Below, piece after piece: positions 34,082 to 43,754 of a stretch of 64,000 nt of DNA (its first letter is position 1; every line of letters starts with the position of its first letter). This DNA comes from Oxalobacteraceae bacterium (GTDB lineage Bacteria > Pseudomonadota > Gammaproteobacteria > Burkholderiales > Burkholderiaceae_D), in assembly GCA_021768485.1 (NCBI GenBank), contig JAIZVZ010000005.1:1-64000 (forward strand), in the 5' to 3' direction. The notes under the pieces were generated by a model. It ran no database searches, was not told the DNA's origin, and saw nothing but the letters and a program-made list of their open reading frames with translations. Made by a program: the position numbers and the translations under genes.

Positions 34082-36930
34082 GGCCCGGCCCGGCTGCGCG
34101 TCGGCTCGCATCGGCCGCCGCGACAGCGGTCCCGGCCGCCGCCTCGACCTCGACCTCGACCTCGACCGTGCCGCCGGCGGCGGCACTGGCTGCGCGGCTG
34201 CGCGGCGTCAGCCTGCATTACGGTAACACGGTCGCGCTCGACGGCATCGATCTCGAATTACGCAGCGGCAGCATGGTCGGCCTGATCGGCCCGGACGGGG
34301 TCGGCAAGTCGAGTCTGATGGCCTTGCTGGCAGGCGCCCGCAGCGTCCAGCAGGGGACTGTCGAAGCGCTCGGCGGCAATATGGCCGACGCCAGGCACCG
34401 GCGCCAGGTCTGTCCGCACATTGCCTATATGCCGCAAGGCCTCGGCAAAAACCTCTATCCGACCTTGTCGGTCGAGGAAAATCTGCAGTTCTTCGGCCGC
34501 CTGTTCGGCCATTCGGCGGCCGAGCGGCGCCGCCGCATCGACCGCCTGACCGCCGCCACCGGCTTGCATGCATTTCTGGCGCGGCCGGCCGGCAAGCTGT
34601 CGGGCGGCATGAAACAAAAACTCGGCCTGTGCTGCGCCCTGATCCACGATCCCGATCTGCTCATTCTCGACGAGCCGACCACCGGCGTCGATCCGCTGGC
34701 GCGCAAGCAGTTCTGGGATTTGATTGCCGGCATCCGCAGCGAGCGTCCCGGCATGACGGTGCTGGTGGCGACCGCCTATATGGACGAGGCCGAGCGCTTC
34801 GACTGGCTGGTGGCGATGGATGCCGGCAAAATCCTGGCCAGCGGCACGCCGCCCGAACTGCACCGGCGCACCGCCACGGCCTCGCTCGAAGAAGCCTTCA
34901 TCGCCCTCTTGCCGGACGAGCGCAAGCGCGGCCATCACGCGATCGTCATCCCGCCGCTGGTGCTGGGCGCCGATATGCCGATTGCCATCGAGGCGCGCGG
35001 CCTGACCATGCGTTTCGGCGATTTTACGGCCGTCGACCATGTCGACTTCCAGATCCGGCGCGGCGAGATTTTCGGCTTTCTCGGCTCCAACGGCTGCGGC
35101 AAGTCGACCACCATGAAGATGCTCACCGGCCTGCTGCCGGCGAGTTCCGGCCAGGCCTGGCTATTCGGCAGCGAGGTCGATTCCGGCAATCTGGCCACGC
35201 GGCGCCGGGTCGGCTATATGTCGCAGGGCTTTTCGCTGTATACCGAGTTGACGGTGCTGCAGAATCTGGTGCTGCATGCGCGCCTGTTTCATGTGGCACC
35301 GGCGCAGATTGCGCCGCGCGTGCAGCAAATGATGGCGCGCTTCGATCTCGAAGGCGTGCCGGACGCCTTGCCGGAGAGCTTGCCGTTGGGCATGCGGCAG
35401 CGCCTGTCGCTGGCGGTGGCGATGGTGCATGCGCCGGAATTGCTAATCCTTGACGAACCGACCTCGGGCGTCGATCCGGTGGCGCGCGACGACTTCTGGC
35501 AATTGATGATCGACCTGGCGCGCAAGGATCAGGTGACGATTTTCATCTCGACCCACTTCATGAACGAAGCCGAGCGCTGCGACCGCATTTCGCTCATGCA
35601 CGCCGGACGCGTGCTGGTCAGCGACACGCCGGCGGCGCTGGTCGAAAAACGCGGCGCGGCGACGCTCGAGCAAGCCTTTATCGGCTATCTGGAACAGGCC
35701 GGCGCCGAGGATGCGGCGGCGGTCACACCGGCGGCGGCAGCGGCCATCGCTGCCCCGGCCGTTACTGCTGATATGGCCGATAGCGCCCATGCGGTGCAGC
35801 GCCGCTTCAGCCTAGCCCGCATGTTCAGCTATTCGCGGCGCGAATTGCTGGAATTGCAGCGCGACCCGGTGCGCGGCTTGCTGGCCTTGCTCGGCAGCCT
35901 GATTTTGATGCTGATCATCGGCTACGGCATCAGCCTCGATGTCGACGATCTCAATTTCGCGGTGCTCGACCGCGACCAGAGCACGCTGAGCCGCGATTAC
36001 GCGCTGAACCTGGCCGGCTCGAGTTATTTTGTGCAGCGCCCGGCGCTGAACAGCTATGCCGATCTCGATCGGCGCATGCGCAATGGCGAACTGGTGCTGG
36101 CCATTGAAATTCCGCCCGGTTTCGGACGCGATGTCGAACGCGGTTCGGCGGTGCAGGTCGGGGCCTGGATCGATGGCGCCATGCCCTCGCGCGCCGAAAC
36201 CGTCCAGGGTTATGTGCAGGGCATGCATGCCAACTGGCTGGCCCGCCATACGCGCCAATTGCTGGGGGCGGCGGCACTGACCGGTAATGCCAGCGTCGAG
36301 ACCCGCTTTCGCTACAACCCCGATGTCCTGAGCTTGCCGGCCATGGTGCCGGCCGTGATTCCGATCCTGCTGTTGATGATTCCGGCGATGCTGACGGCGC
36401 TGGCGGTGGTGCGCGAAAAAGAGCTCGGTTCCATCATCAATCTGTATGTGACGCCGGTGACGCGCACCGAATTTTTGATCGGCAAGCAGCTGCCGTATAT
36501 TTTTTTGGGGATGCTCAATTTTCTCTTGATGACGCTGCTGGCGGTCACCGTGTTCCGGGTGCCGGTCAGCGGCAGCTTTCCGGCGCTGGCGCTGGCGGCG
36601 CTGCTGTTCGTGATGTTTTCGACCGGTTTCGGCTTGTTCGCCTCGACTTTCACGCGCAGCCAGATCGCCGCCATGTTTTTCGCCATTATCGGCACGCTGC
36701 TGCCGGCGATCCAGTTCGCCGGCATGCTCAATCCCGTCTCCTCGCTCGAGGGCGTGGGGAAAATGGTCGGTTCGGTCTATCCGGCCACGTATTTTCTGGC
36801 GATCAGCCGCGGCATTTTCAACAAGGCTCTGGGACTGGCCGACCTGTATGCCGATTACTGGCCGATTCTGGCGGCGGCGCTGTTCATCACCGCGCTCTCG
36901 ATCGCGCTATTGAAAAAACAGGAGCGCTGA
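34078..36930 (+). CDS. rbbA: RbbA-type ABC transporter: two ATPase domains fused to an ABC-2 permease
   Basis: A 950-residue fusion. ATPase 1 has GPDGVGKSS, signature LSGGMKQK and Walker [14 protein letters not shown]. ATPase 2 has GSNGCGKST, a degenerate signature (LPLGMRQR) and [13 protein letters not shown]. The C-terminal part, starting near [20 protein letters not shown], is an ABC-2 permease with a large periplasmic loop and about six membrane helices. E. coli RbbA was described as ribosome-associated, but the operon with HlyD and YhhJ-like genes fits an exporter. The first 40 residues are low-complexity (STSTSTST from a 6-bp repeat). Confidence 0.9.
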   Translation: MRPGPAARRLASAAATAVPAAASTSTSTSTVPPAAALAARLRGVSLHYGNTVALDGIDLELRSGSMVGLIGPDGVGKSSLMALLAGARSVQQGTVEALGGNMADARHRRQVCPHIAYMPQGLGKNLYPTLSVEENLQFFGRLFGHSAAERRRRIDRLTAATGLHAFLARPAGKLSGGMKQKLGLCCALIHDPDLLILDEPTTGVDPLARKQFWDLIAGIRSERPGMTVLVATAYMDEAERFDWLVAMDAGKILASGTPPELHRRTATASLEEAFIALLPDERKRGHHAIVIPPLVLGADMPIAIEARGLTMRFGDFTAVDHVDFQIRRGEIFGFLGSNGCGKSTTMKMLTGLLPASSGQAWLFGSEVDSGNLATRRRVGYMSQGFSLYTELTVLQNLVLHARLFHVAPAQIAPRVQQMMARFDLEGVPDALPESLPLGMRQRLSLAVAMVHAPELLILDEPTSGVDPVARDDFWQLMIDLARKDQVTIFISTHFMNEAERCDRISLMHAGRVLVSDTPAALVEKRGAATLEQAFIGYLEQAGAEDAAAVTPAAAAAIAAPAVTADMADSAHAVQRRFSLARMFSYSRRELLELQRDPVRGLLALLGSLILMLIIGYGISLDVDDLNFAVLDRDQSTLSRDYALNLAGSSYFVQRPALNSYADLDRRMRNGELVLAIEIPPGFGRDVERGSAVQVGAWIDGAMPSRAETVQGYVQGMHANWLARHTRQLLGAAALTGNASVETRFRYNPDVLSLPAMVPAVIPILLLMIPAMLTALAVVREKELGSIINLYVTPVTRTEFLIGKQLPYIFLGMLNFLLMTLLAVTVFRVPVSGSFPALALAALLFVMFSTGFGLFASTFTRSQIAAMFFAIIGTLLPAIQFAGMLNPVSSLEGVGKMVGSVYPATYFLAISRGIFNKALGLADLYADYWPILAAALFITALSIALLKKQER

Positions 36931-36931
36931 G

Positions 36932-38056
36932 ATGGTCCATCTGCTCAATATCTACCGGCTCGGCGTCAAGGAATTGTGGAGCCTGCTGCGCGATCCGATC
37001 ATGCTGGTGCTGGTGGCCTATACTTTCACGCTGCAAGTGTACGCAGCCGCCACCGCCGCTCCGGAATCGCTGCACAAGGCGCCGATTGCGATCGTCGATG
37101 AAGACGGCTCGCCGCTGTCGGCGCGCATCGTCGGTGCTTTTTATCCGCCGCACTTTCTGGTGCCGGCCATGGTGCCGCTGGCGGCGGTCGATGCCGGCCT
37201 CGACGCCGGCACCTATACGTTCGGCCTGAACATTCCGCCCAATTTCCAGCGCGATGTGCTGGCCGGGCGGGCCCCGGCGATACAGCTGAATGTCGATGCC
37301 ACGCGCATGATCCAGGCTTTTTCAGGCAGCAGCTACGTGCAGCAGATCGTGATGGGCGAGGTCAACGAGTTCGTGCAGCGCCACCGCGTCAACACGGTCT
37401 CTACGGTAGAGCTGGTGCTGCGCGCGCGCTTCAATCCGACGCTGACTGCCAGCTGGTTCGGCTCGGTCATGGAAATCATCAATTCGGTCACGCTGCTGTC
37501 GATCATCCTGACCGGCGCGGCGCTGATCCGCGAGCGCGAGCACGGGACCATCGAGCATTTGCTGGTGATGCCGGTGACGCCGGGCGAGATCATGCTGGCC
37601 AAGATCTGGTCGATGGGGCTGGTGGTCTTGCTGGCGGCGGCCGGCTCGCTGCTGGCCGTGGTGCAGGGCGCGCTGCGGGTGCCGATCGAAGGCTCGATCA
37701 TGCTGTTTCTGGCCATTGCGGCGCTGCATCTGTTTGCGACCACCTCGATGGGCATTTACCTGGCGACGCTGGCGCGCACCATGCCGCAATTCGGCCTGCT
37801 GATGCTGTTGACGATGCTGCCGCTGCAGCTGCTGTCGGGGGCCTCGACGCCGCGCCAGAGCATGCCGGCCTTCGTGCAATCGGCCATGCTGGCGGCGCCG
37901 ACCACGCATTTCGTGGCCGCAGCCCAGGCCATCCTGTATCGCGGCGCCGGCCTCGAGGTCGTCTGGCCGCAGATGCTGGCCCTGATCGCCATCGGCGGCG
38001 TGTTGTTCACCTTGTCGATGCTGCGCTTTCGGAAAACGATCAGCAGCATGACATAG
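36932..38056 (+). CDS. ABC-2 type permease (YhhJ-like)
   Basis: A 374-residue inner-membrane protein. TM1 is near the start (DPIMLVLVAYTFTLQVYAAA), followed by a periplasmic domain of about 150 residues and then five or six helices in the C-terminal half. The conserved segment EREHGTIEHLLVMPVTPGEI is diagnostic for this family, as is MLPLQLLSGASTPRQSMP. It starts one base after the rbbA stop codon region, with GGAG just upstream. With the HlyD and RbbA genes it completes a three-gene export system. The substrate is unknown. Confidence 0.88.
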   Translation: MVHLLNIYRLGVKELWSLLRDPIMLVLVAYTFTLQVYAAATAAPESLHKAPIAIVDEDGSPLSARIVGAFYPPHFLVPAMVPLAAVDAGLDAGTYTFGLNIPPNFQRDVLAGRAPAIQLNVDATRMIQAFSGSSYVQQIVMGEVNEFVQRHRVNTVSTVELVLRARFNPTLTASWFGSVMEIINSVTLLSIILTGAALIREREHGTIEHLLVMPVTPGEIMLAKIWSMGLVVLLAAAGSLLAVVQGALRVPIEGSIMLFLAIAALHLFATTSMGIYLATLARTMPQFGLLMLLTMLPLQLLSGASTPRQSMPAFVQSAMLAAPTTHFVAAAQAILYRGAGLEVVWPQMLALIAIGGVLFTLSMLRFRKTISSMT

Positions 38057-38135
38057 GTCTTGTTGCGGCAGGGCCTGCCGCAGCCGGGTGGCGGCGGGCG
38101 CCGTTTTGCGCTCCGCGGTTCGCCGTATCGTCTGC

Positions 38136-39938
38136 TCAGGTGCCGCGCACGTACTGGCCGGGGGCGTCGTCGAGCGTGCCGGCGGCATCGAGCACCGGCG
38201 GCGCGATGCGCTTGCTGCTCGAATGCGCGCTGAGCCACTGCTGCCAGTGCGGCCACCACGAACCCTCGGTCGAATGCGCCGTATGCAGCCACTCGTCGGC
38301 ATTCAGATAGGCCGAGTTGGCGGGACGGTGGGCGGCGCTGCGGTAGCTGCGCCGCGCGTGGCCAGGTTCGGAGACGATGCCGGCATTGTGGCCGCCCGAG
38401 GCCAGCACGAAATCGATCTCGGCGTCGGCCAGCAGGTGGATTTTGTAGACCGAGCGCCACGGCGATACGTGATCGCGCTCGGTGCCGAGCACGAACAGCG
38501 GCGCACGAATATTGCTCACCGAGATAGCCTTGCCGTCGACGCAATAGCGGCCTTCGGACAGATCGTTATGCAGGAACAGGCTGGTCAGATACTGGCTGTG
38601 CATGCGGTAGGGCAGGCGCGTGGCATCGGCATTCCAAGCCATCAAATCGTTCGGGATGCTGCGTTTGCCGAGCAGGTATTGGCGCATATTGCGCGACCAG
38701 ATCAGATCGCGTGAATTGAGCAGTTCGAAAGAGCCGGCCATTTGCGAGCCTTCCAGATAACCTTTGCGCCACATCATCGCATCCAGCATGGCCAGCTCGC
38801 TATGGTCGATGAATAAACCGAGTTCGCCGGGATCGGCAAAGTCGGTCTGCGCCGCCAGCAGGCTGACGCTTTTGAGCGGCGCGGCACAGGCATGCACGCC
38901 GCCATCGATGGCGGCGGCGGCGATGGCCAGCAGGGTGCCGCCGAGGCAATAGCCGACCGTATGCACGGGCGCCGCCTCGCAGCGCAGCGCCACCTGGTCG
39001 AGCACGTCGAACAGGCCGCGCGCCAGATAGTCGCCCATGCCGAGGTCGCGGTCCTTGGCATCGGGGTTGCGCCACGAGATGATGAATACCGTATGCCCCT
39101 GTTCGACCAGATAGCGCACCATCGAATTGTGCGGCGAGAGGTCGAGAATGTAATACTTCATGATCCAGGACGGCACGATCAGGACCGGTTCGCGATAGAC
39201 ATCGGCTGTTTGCGGTGTGTACTGGATCAGTTCGACCAGGTCGTTTTTATACACCACCTTGCCGGGCGTGAGCGCGACATTGACGCCGACCGTATAGGGA
39301 TTGTCGACCGGCGCCGCGGGCGCGCCGCGCGCCGTCGCCTGCATCCGGGCCAGGTCTTCGAGCAGATGGTTCCAGCCGCTCAGCACGCTTTGCCCCTTGC
39401 TTTCGCGGGCGGCGCGCCAGACCTCGGGATTGGTGGCGCCGAAATTGGACGGCGAAAACATGTCGAGCCACTGGCGGGCCGCGAAATTGACGATATGGGC
39501 GTGATGCGGTTCGACCCCGCGCACGCCGGTGGTGGCTTTTTCCCAGAATTGCTGGGTTTGCACAAAGCTCTGGGCAAACAGATTGAATGGCCAGTTGGCC
39601 CAGGCGGCATCGGTAAAGCGCGTGTCGCCGCTCTTGGCGGCGGCATCCTCGCCGGCGGCAATCAGGGGCTTGGCGGTCAGCGCGGCCTGCGCCGTTTCCG
39701 CCCACAGCGCGGCCTGCTTGCCGGGCGCGGCCGCCAGATGCAAAAACCAGTCAAGGTAAGCCAGCGTCATGCCGATCGGCGAGATGCCGCCCGTCATTTT
39801 GGCGATGCTGCTATGCAGTCGCATGTCGAGCGGATTTTGATCGACGCCATCGGCGCTGAGGTAGCAGGCAAGCGGATTGGGCACAAGGGGCGCGCTGGCG
39901 GACGGCGGCGGAAGCGAATGCATGTCAGCAATTTTCAT
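38136..39938 (-). CDS. phaC: Poly(3-hydroxyalkanoate) synthase, class I type
   Basis: A 600-residue polymerase that joins hydroxyacyl-CoA units into storage polyester. The N-terminal domain contains FNLFAQSFVQTQQFWEKATT. The alpha/beta core has the lipase-like box GYCLGG with nucleophile C331, an Asp in LFVLGTERDHVSPWRS and His in SGGHNAGIV. I prefer the ATG at 39938 because AAGGA is correctly spaced for it; an ATG two codons upstream directly abuts that element. No phaA, phaB or phasin gene is adjacent. Instead it is divergent from fabI-maoC/pta-ackA, and a perfect FNR-type site lies in its promoter region. Confidence 0.92.
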   Translation of the reverse strand: MKIADMHSLPPPSASAPLVPNPLACYLSADGVDQNPLDMRLHSSIAKMTGGISPIGMTLAYLDWFLHLAAAPGKQAALWAETAQAALTAKPLIAAGEDAAAKSGDTRFTDAAWANWPFNLFAQSFVQTQQFWEKATTGVRGVEPHHAHIVNFAARQWLDMFSPSNFGATNPEVWRAARESKGQSVLSGWNHLLEDLARMQATARGAPAAPVDNPYTVGVNVALTPGKVVYKNDLVELIQYTPQTADVYREPVLIVPSWIMKYYILDLSPHNSMVRYLVEQGHTVFIISWRNPDAKDRDLGMGDYLARGLFDVLDQVALRCEAAPVHTVGYCLGGTLLAIAAAAIDGGVHACAAPLKSVSLLAAQTDFADPGELGLFIDHSELAMLDAMMWRKGYLEGSQMAGSFELLNSRDLIWSRNMRQYLLGKRSIPNDLMAWNADATRLPYRMHSQYLTSLFLHNDLSEGRYCVDGKAISVSNIRAPLFVLGTERDHVSPWRSVYKIHLLADAEIDFVLASGGHNAGIVSEPGHARRSYRSAAHRPANSAYLNADEWLHTAHSTEGSWWPHWQQWLSAHSSSKRIAPPVLDAAGTLDDAPGQYVRGT

Positions 39939-39964
39939 GTTCATTCCTTGGCAATTTGTCAGCC

Positions 39965-39970
39965 ATTATT
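39965..39970 (-). promoter_or_regulatory. Possible -10 of phaC
   Basis: AATAAT on the minus strand. It would put the FNR-type site at about -42, close to the -41.5 position typical of FNR-activated promoters. Confidence 0.4.
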
Positions 39971-39993
39971 GCCGCCGCACATGAATGCTGTAT

Positions 39994-40007
39994 TTGATCT
40001 AGATCAA
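39994..40007. promoter_or_regulatory. FNR/Anr-type box between phaC and fabI
   Basis: TTGATCTAGATCAA is a perfect match to TTGAT-N4-ATCAA, the binding site of FNR/Anr/Dnr oxygen- or NO-responsive activators. Its centre is about 62 bp upstream of phaC and 300 bp upstream of fabI. Confidence 0.75.
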
Positions 40008-40299
40008 TTACAACGGTGGGGTGGCTCTTTAGACTGCACTGCAGCATAATCGAGTCTTCACTACCAATCTCGGGCCTGGACTGACGGTCGCGATCGCGCC
40101 GCCCGCTTTGTCCATCTTAGATGCAACATACCAGATGTATTAAGGAATGTCTTGGGTTTGAGTCTGCTGCGGCAGGTTCTTGAGGCCGGGTGCAGGGCAT
40201 GCATCCGGAATGTGCCGGTCATCCGGCAGACGCCGAGTGTTGCGTCAGCGGCCGCCAGAGTCCGCAACGCGCGCCATTGATTGTGAATGGGATGCTGCC
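40008..40299. other. Leader region of the fabI operon
   Basis: About 290 bp without a gene. It must carry the promoter of fabI-maoC/pta-ackA. I find no clear -35/-10 pair, only an AT-richer patch around 40120-40160. Confidence 0.35.
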
Positions 40300-41064
40300 A
40301 TGACTTCCCCCTTTTCCCTTGCCGGCAAGCGCGGCCTGATTCTTGGCCTGGCCAATGAGCACAGTATTGCCTACGGTTGCGCCCACGCGGCCAAAGAGGC
40401 CGGCGCCCACTTGGTGTTGTCGTGCGTCAATGAAAAAGCATTGCCGTTTGCCATGCCGGCGGCCCTGGGCTTGCCCTTGATTGCCTGCGATGTCGAGCGC
40501 GAAGGCGCGCTTGCGCAACTGGTCGACAGTGCGGTAGCGACGTTGGGCGGTCTCGATTTCGTCATTCACTCGATCGCCTGGGCGCCGCTGGCCGATTTGC
40601 GCGGACGCGTGGTCGACAGTTCCAGCGCCGGGTTTTCACGGGCGATGAATATTTCCTGTCATTCTTTTGCGCAATTGGCCAAATTGTGCGAGCCGCACAT
40701 GAGCCAGGGCGGCAGCCTGATGACGATGAGCTATCTGGGCGCCGATGATGCTGTGCCGCATTATGGCCTGATGGGGCCGGTCAAGGCCGCGCTCGAATCG
40801 CTGGTGCGTTATCTGGCGCTCGAATTGGGACCGCGCAATATCCGCGTGCATGCCTTGTCGCCGGGACCGATCCCGACCCGCGCGGCGTCGGGCCTGGCCG
40901 AATTCGACAGTCTGATGCTGCATGCGCGTCAGATTTCGCCTTTGCAGCGCCTGGTTACTCTGGAGGAAGTTGGCCGCCTGGCAGCTTTTCTGGCCAGCGA
41001 CGGTGCCAGCGGCATGACAGGCCAAACCATTTATGTCGACGCCGGCTACCATGTGGTAGGCTGA
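40300..41064 (+). CDS. fabI: Enoyl-ACP reductase FabI (NADH)
   Basis: A 254-residue short-chain dehydrogenase family enzyme that reduces enoyl-ACP in fatty-acid synthesis. The nucleotide site is GLILGLANEHSIAYGCA. The catalytic region has the two tyrosines in SYLGADDAVPHYGLMGPVK (Y145, Y155) and the lysine K162. The end is TGQTIYVDAGYHVVG. Being encoded beside phaC and Pta/AckA and not with fatty-acid genes, it may be a second FabI devoted to redox balance or PHA precursor supply under low oxygen. The start has only a weak ribosome-binding site. Confidence 0.9.
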   Translation: MTSPFSLAGKRGLILGLANEHSIAYGCAHAAKEAGAHLVLSCVNEKALPFAMPAALGLPLIACDVEREGALAQLVDSAVATLGGLDFVIHSIAWAPLADLRGRVVDSSSAGFSRAMNISCHSFAQLAKLCEPHMSQGGSLMTMSYLGADDAVPHYGLMGPVKAALESLVRYLALELGPRNIRVHALSPGPIPTRAASGLAEFDSLMLHARQISPLQRLVTLEEVGRLAAFLASDGASGMTGQTIYVDAGYHVVG

Positions 41065-41089
41065 AATGAATCAATCGAACGAGGACGCC

Positions 41090-42508
41090 ATGACCGAGCA
41101 GAACGATGACGAGCAGCTAGAGACAATAGAGAACGTGACTTATGACGAGTTGTCGATAGGACAGACGGCGCGCCAGACCCGCACACTCGGGCGCGACGAT
41201 ATCGCGGCCTTTGCCGCCGTCTCGGGCGATGTCAATCCGGCCCATCTCGATGCCGAATATGCCGACAAGACTTTATTTCATGGCGTGATCGCGCATGGCA
41301 TGTGGGGCGCGGCGCTCATTTCCAAATTGCTCGGCACCAGCCTGCCGGGACCGGGCACGATTTATCTGGCGCAGACGCTGCGCTTTCTCAAGCCCGTGCG
41401 CATCGGCGACACGCTGCGCATCACGGCCACCGTGGTGACGAAGGACGATTTGAAAAAGCATGTCCAGCTCGAATGCGAAATCAAGAATCAGACCGGGGCG
41501 CTGGTATTGTCGGGCACGGCGACCGTGATTGCGCCGATGGAAAAGGTCAAGCGTCTGCGCGCCAGCGTGCCGCAACTGCATCTGTTCGATCCGGCAGCGC
41601 GTTTTGCCGCGCTGCTCGAACGCGTGCGCGGGCTGGCCGCGGTGCGTTGCGCGGTCGTGCATCCGTGCGATCAGCAATCGCTGAGCGGGGCGCTTGATGC
41701 GGCAAGACACGGCCTGATCGTGCCGGTACTGATTGCGCCGCTGGCCAAGCTGGAGGCGACGGCGCTGGCGGCCGGCCTTTCGCTCGACGGCATCGAGACG
41801 GTCGATGTGCCGCACAGCCATGCCGCCGCCCTGCGCGCAGCTGGCATGGCCGCTGCGCACGAGGTCGAGATCATCATGAAGGGCAGCCTGCATACCGATG
41901 AAATGATGCAAGCCATCGTTGCCCTGCCGGCGCTGCGCACCAAGCGCCGCCTGTCGCATGTCTATCATTTCGATGTGCCGATGTACGACAAGACCTTGCT
42001 GCTGTCCGATTGCGCGCTCAACATCGCGCCGACCCTGCTGGAAAAGGCCGATATCGTGCAAAATGCGATCGACCTCGCGCATGCGCTCGGCAATCCCGAA
42101 CCGAAAGTGGCGCTGCTGTCGGCGGTCGAAACCGTCACTCCCAAGATCGCCTCGACCATCGATGCCGCCGCGCTGTGCAAGATGGCCGATCGCGGCCAGA
42201 TCACGGGCGCCTTGCTCGATGGCCCGCTGGCCTTCGATAACGCCATTTCCAAGGAATCGGCACGCATCAAGGGCATTGTCTCGCCGGTGGCCGGACAGGC
42301 CGACATCCTGATCGTGCCCGACCTCGAGTCGGGCAATATGCTGGGCAAGCAACTCGAATATCTGGCCGGTGCCGCGACCTGCGGCGTGGTGATGGGGGCG
42401 ACGCTGCCGATTGCGCTGACCAGCCGCGCCGACGACGCCAACTCGCGCATTGCATCGGCGGCGCTGGCCGTGCTGATGGCGCACCGCTACCGCTCGGTGC
42501 CGCCGTGA
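41090..42508 (+). CDS. MaoC-like enoyl-CoA hydratase fused to phosphate acetyltransferase
   Basis: A 472-residue two-domain protein. Residues about 10-150 are a hot-dog MaoC/PhaJ-type hydratase with the catalytic motif DVNPAHLDAEYADKT and FHGVIAHGMWGAAL. Residues about 165-472 are a phosphate acetyl/butyryltransferase (MKGSLHTDEMMQAIV, TRRLSHVYHF-like RRLSHVYHFDVP, LLDGPLAFDNAIS). It could make (R)-3-hydroxyacyl-CoA for PhaC and acetyl phosphate for AckA. The ATG at 41090 is chosen because GAGG lies 5 nt before it; an ATG at 41066 is the alternative. It overlaps ackA by 4 bp. Confidence 0.88.
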   Translation: MTEQNDDEQLETIENVTYDELSIGQTARQTRTLGRDDIAAFAAVSGDVNPAHLDAEYADKTLFHGVIAHGMWGAALISKLLGTSLPGPGTIYLAQTLRFLKPVRIGDTLRITATVVTKDDLKKHVQLECEIKNQTGALVLSGTATVIAPMEKVKRLRASVPQLHLFDPAARFAALLERVRGLAAVRCAVVHPCDQQSLSGALDAARHGLIVPVLIAPLAKLEATALAAGLSLDGIETVDVPHSHAAALRAAGMAAAHEVEIIMKGSLHTDEMMQAIVALPALRTKRRLSHVYHFDVPMYDKTLLLSDCALNIAPTLLEKADIVQNAIDLAHALGNPEPKVALLSAVETVTPKIASTIDAAALCKMADRGQITGALLDGPLAFDNAISKESARIKGIVSPVAGQADILIVPDLESGNMLGKQLEYLAGAATCGVVMGATLPIALTSRADDANSRIASAALAVLMAHRYRSVPP

Positions 42509-43707
42509 GCGGGCCGCAAGACGCCATTCTGGCGGTCAATGCCGGTTCGTCCTCGCTCAAGTTCGCGCTGTATCCGGTGCATGGGCTCGATGTCGATGCC
42601 GCCCGCCTGACCTGCGTGGTCGATGGCCTGGAGCCGGCCGGGGCGCCGCGCATTTGCGTGCGCGGCGATGGCGAGGACCGGCAGACGCAGCTCGAACCTG
42701 CGCCCGGCGATGTGTTCGATCATGCGCTCGAAGCGTTGCGCGTGGTGCTAGAAAATCATGCCAAGACCTTGCGCGTGGCGGCCATTGCCCATCGCATCGT
42801 CCACGGCGGCCGGCATTTTTTCGATTCGGTCGTCATCGACGATGCCGCCATGGCGTATCTCGACAGCCTGGGCACGCTGGCGCCCCTGCATCAGCCGCAC
42901 AATCTGGCCGGGGTGCGCGCCTGCCAGCGCGCCTATCCCGACTTATTGCAGGTCGGCTGTTTCGATACCGGCTTTCACGCTACGCTGCCGATCATGGAGC
43001 AGCTGTTTGCCTTGCCGAAGGTCTTGCGCCTGGCCGGTATCCGGCGCTATGGTTTTCACGGCCTGTCTTACCGTTATGTGATGGCCCGCCTGTTCGAACA
43101 TTCGGCGCGCGCCGGGCAGAAAGTGGTGGTTTCGCATCTGGGCAATGGCGCCAGCGCCTGCGCCATGCTCGATGGTAAAAGCGTCGCCAGCAGCATGGGA
43201 TTTTCGGCGCTCGACGGCTTGATGATGGGCAGCCGCTGCGGCGCACTCGATGCCGGCGTTGTCTTGCATCTGATGCGCCAGGGATGGAGCCGCGAAAAAA
43301 TCGAACACGCGCTGTACCGCGAATCGGGTTTGCTGGGCGTGTCCGGCCTGTCGGCCGATATGCGCACGCTGCGCGCCAGCAGCAGTCCCGATGCGGCGCA
43401 GGCGATCGAGCTGTTCGTGCATCGCCTGATCAAGGAGTGCGGCACGCTGACGGCCTGCCTCGGCGGGCTCGATCTGCTCGCTTTTACCGGCGGCATTGGC
43501 GAGCACGATAGCGCTACGCGCCAGAGTGCCTGCGACCGGCTCCATTATCTGGGGGTCGAGATCGATGCCGAGCTCAATCGCGCGGCCGTCGGCGACGTCG
43601 TCAGTCCGATCCATAGCAAGCAAAGCAAGGTCGAGGTATGGGTGGTGCCGACCGACGAGGGGCGGGTCGCTGCCGGCGATGCGGCGCGGCTGTACGCCAC
43701 TGTGTAA
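42505..43707 (+). CDS. ackA: Acetate kinase
   Basis: A 400-residue enzyme that makes ATP and acetate from acetyl phosphate. Motifs are LAVNAGSSSLKFALYPVHG at the start, HRIVHGGRHFFDS, FDTGFHATLP, RRYGFHGLSYRYV, SHLGNGASACAM, SMGFSALDGLMMGSRCGALD and FTGGIGEHDSATR. It starts with GTG overlapping the stop of the MaoC-Pta gene (GTGA). Pta plus AckA gives substrate-level ATP formation, useful when respiration is limited, in line with the FNR-type site in this cluster. Confidence 0.95.
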   Translation: MSGPQDAILAVNAGSSSLKFALYPVHGLDVDAARLTCVVDGLEPAGAPRICVRGDGEDRQTQLEPAPGDVFDHALEALRVVLENHAKTLRVAAIAHRIVHGGRHFFDSVVIDDAAMAYLDSLGTLAPLHQPHNLAGVRACQRAYPDLLQVGCFDTGFHATLPIMEQLFALPKVLRLAGIRRYGFHGLSYRYVMARLFEHSARAGQKVVVSHLGNGASACAMLDGKSVASSMGFSALDGLMMGSRCGALDAGVVLHLMRQGWSREKIEHALYRESGLLGVSGLSADMRTLRASSSPDAAQAIELFVHRLIKECGTLTACLGGLDLLAFTGGIGEHDSATRQSACDRLHYLGVEIDAELNRAAVGDVVSPIHSKQSKVEVWVVPTDEGRVAAGDAARLYATV

Positions 43708-43718
43708 GCGTGTAAGCG
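43703..43718. repeat. 8-bp tandem duplication spanning the ackA stop codon
   Basis: TGTAAGCG occurs twice in tandem; the first copy contains the TAA stop. A GC-rich hairpin (43720-43744, 8-bp stem, no U-run) follows and may serve the convergent gene ends. Confidence 0.85.
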
Positions 43719-43754
43719 TGCAGCGCGGCGCCCGTGCGCGCTGCGTCCGGGCTT

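Noticed and set aside
38892-40049. Plus-strand frame antisense to phaC
   Set aside because: Shadow of the phaC coding strand with no recognisable domain.
43720-43744. GC-rich hairpin between ackA and the transglutaminase-like gene as intrinsic terminator
   Set aside because: The stem is good but there is no U-run on either strand.
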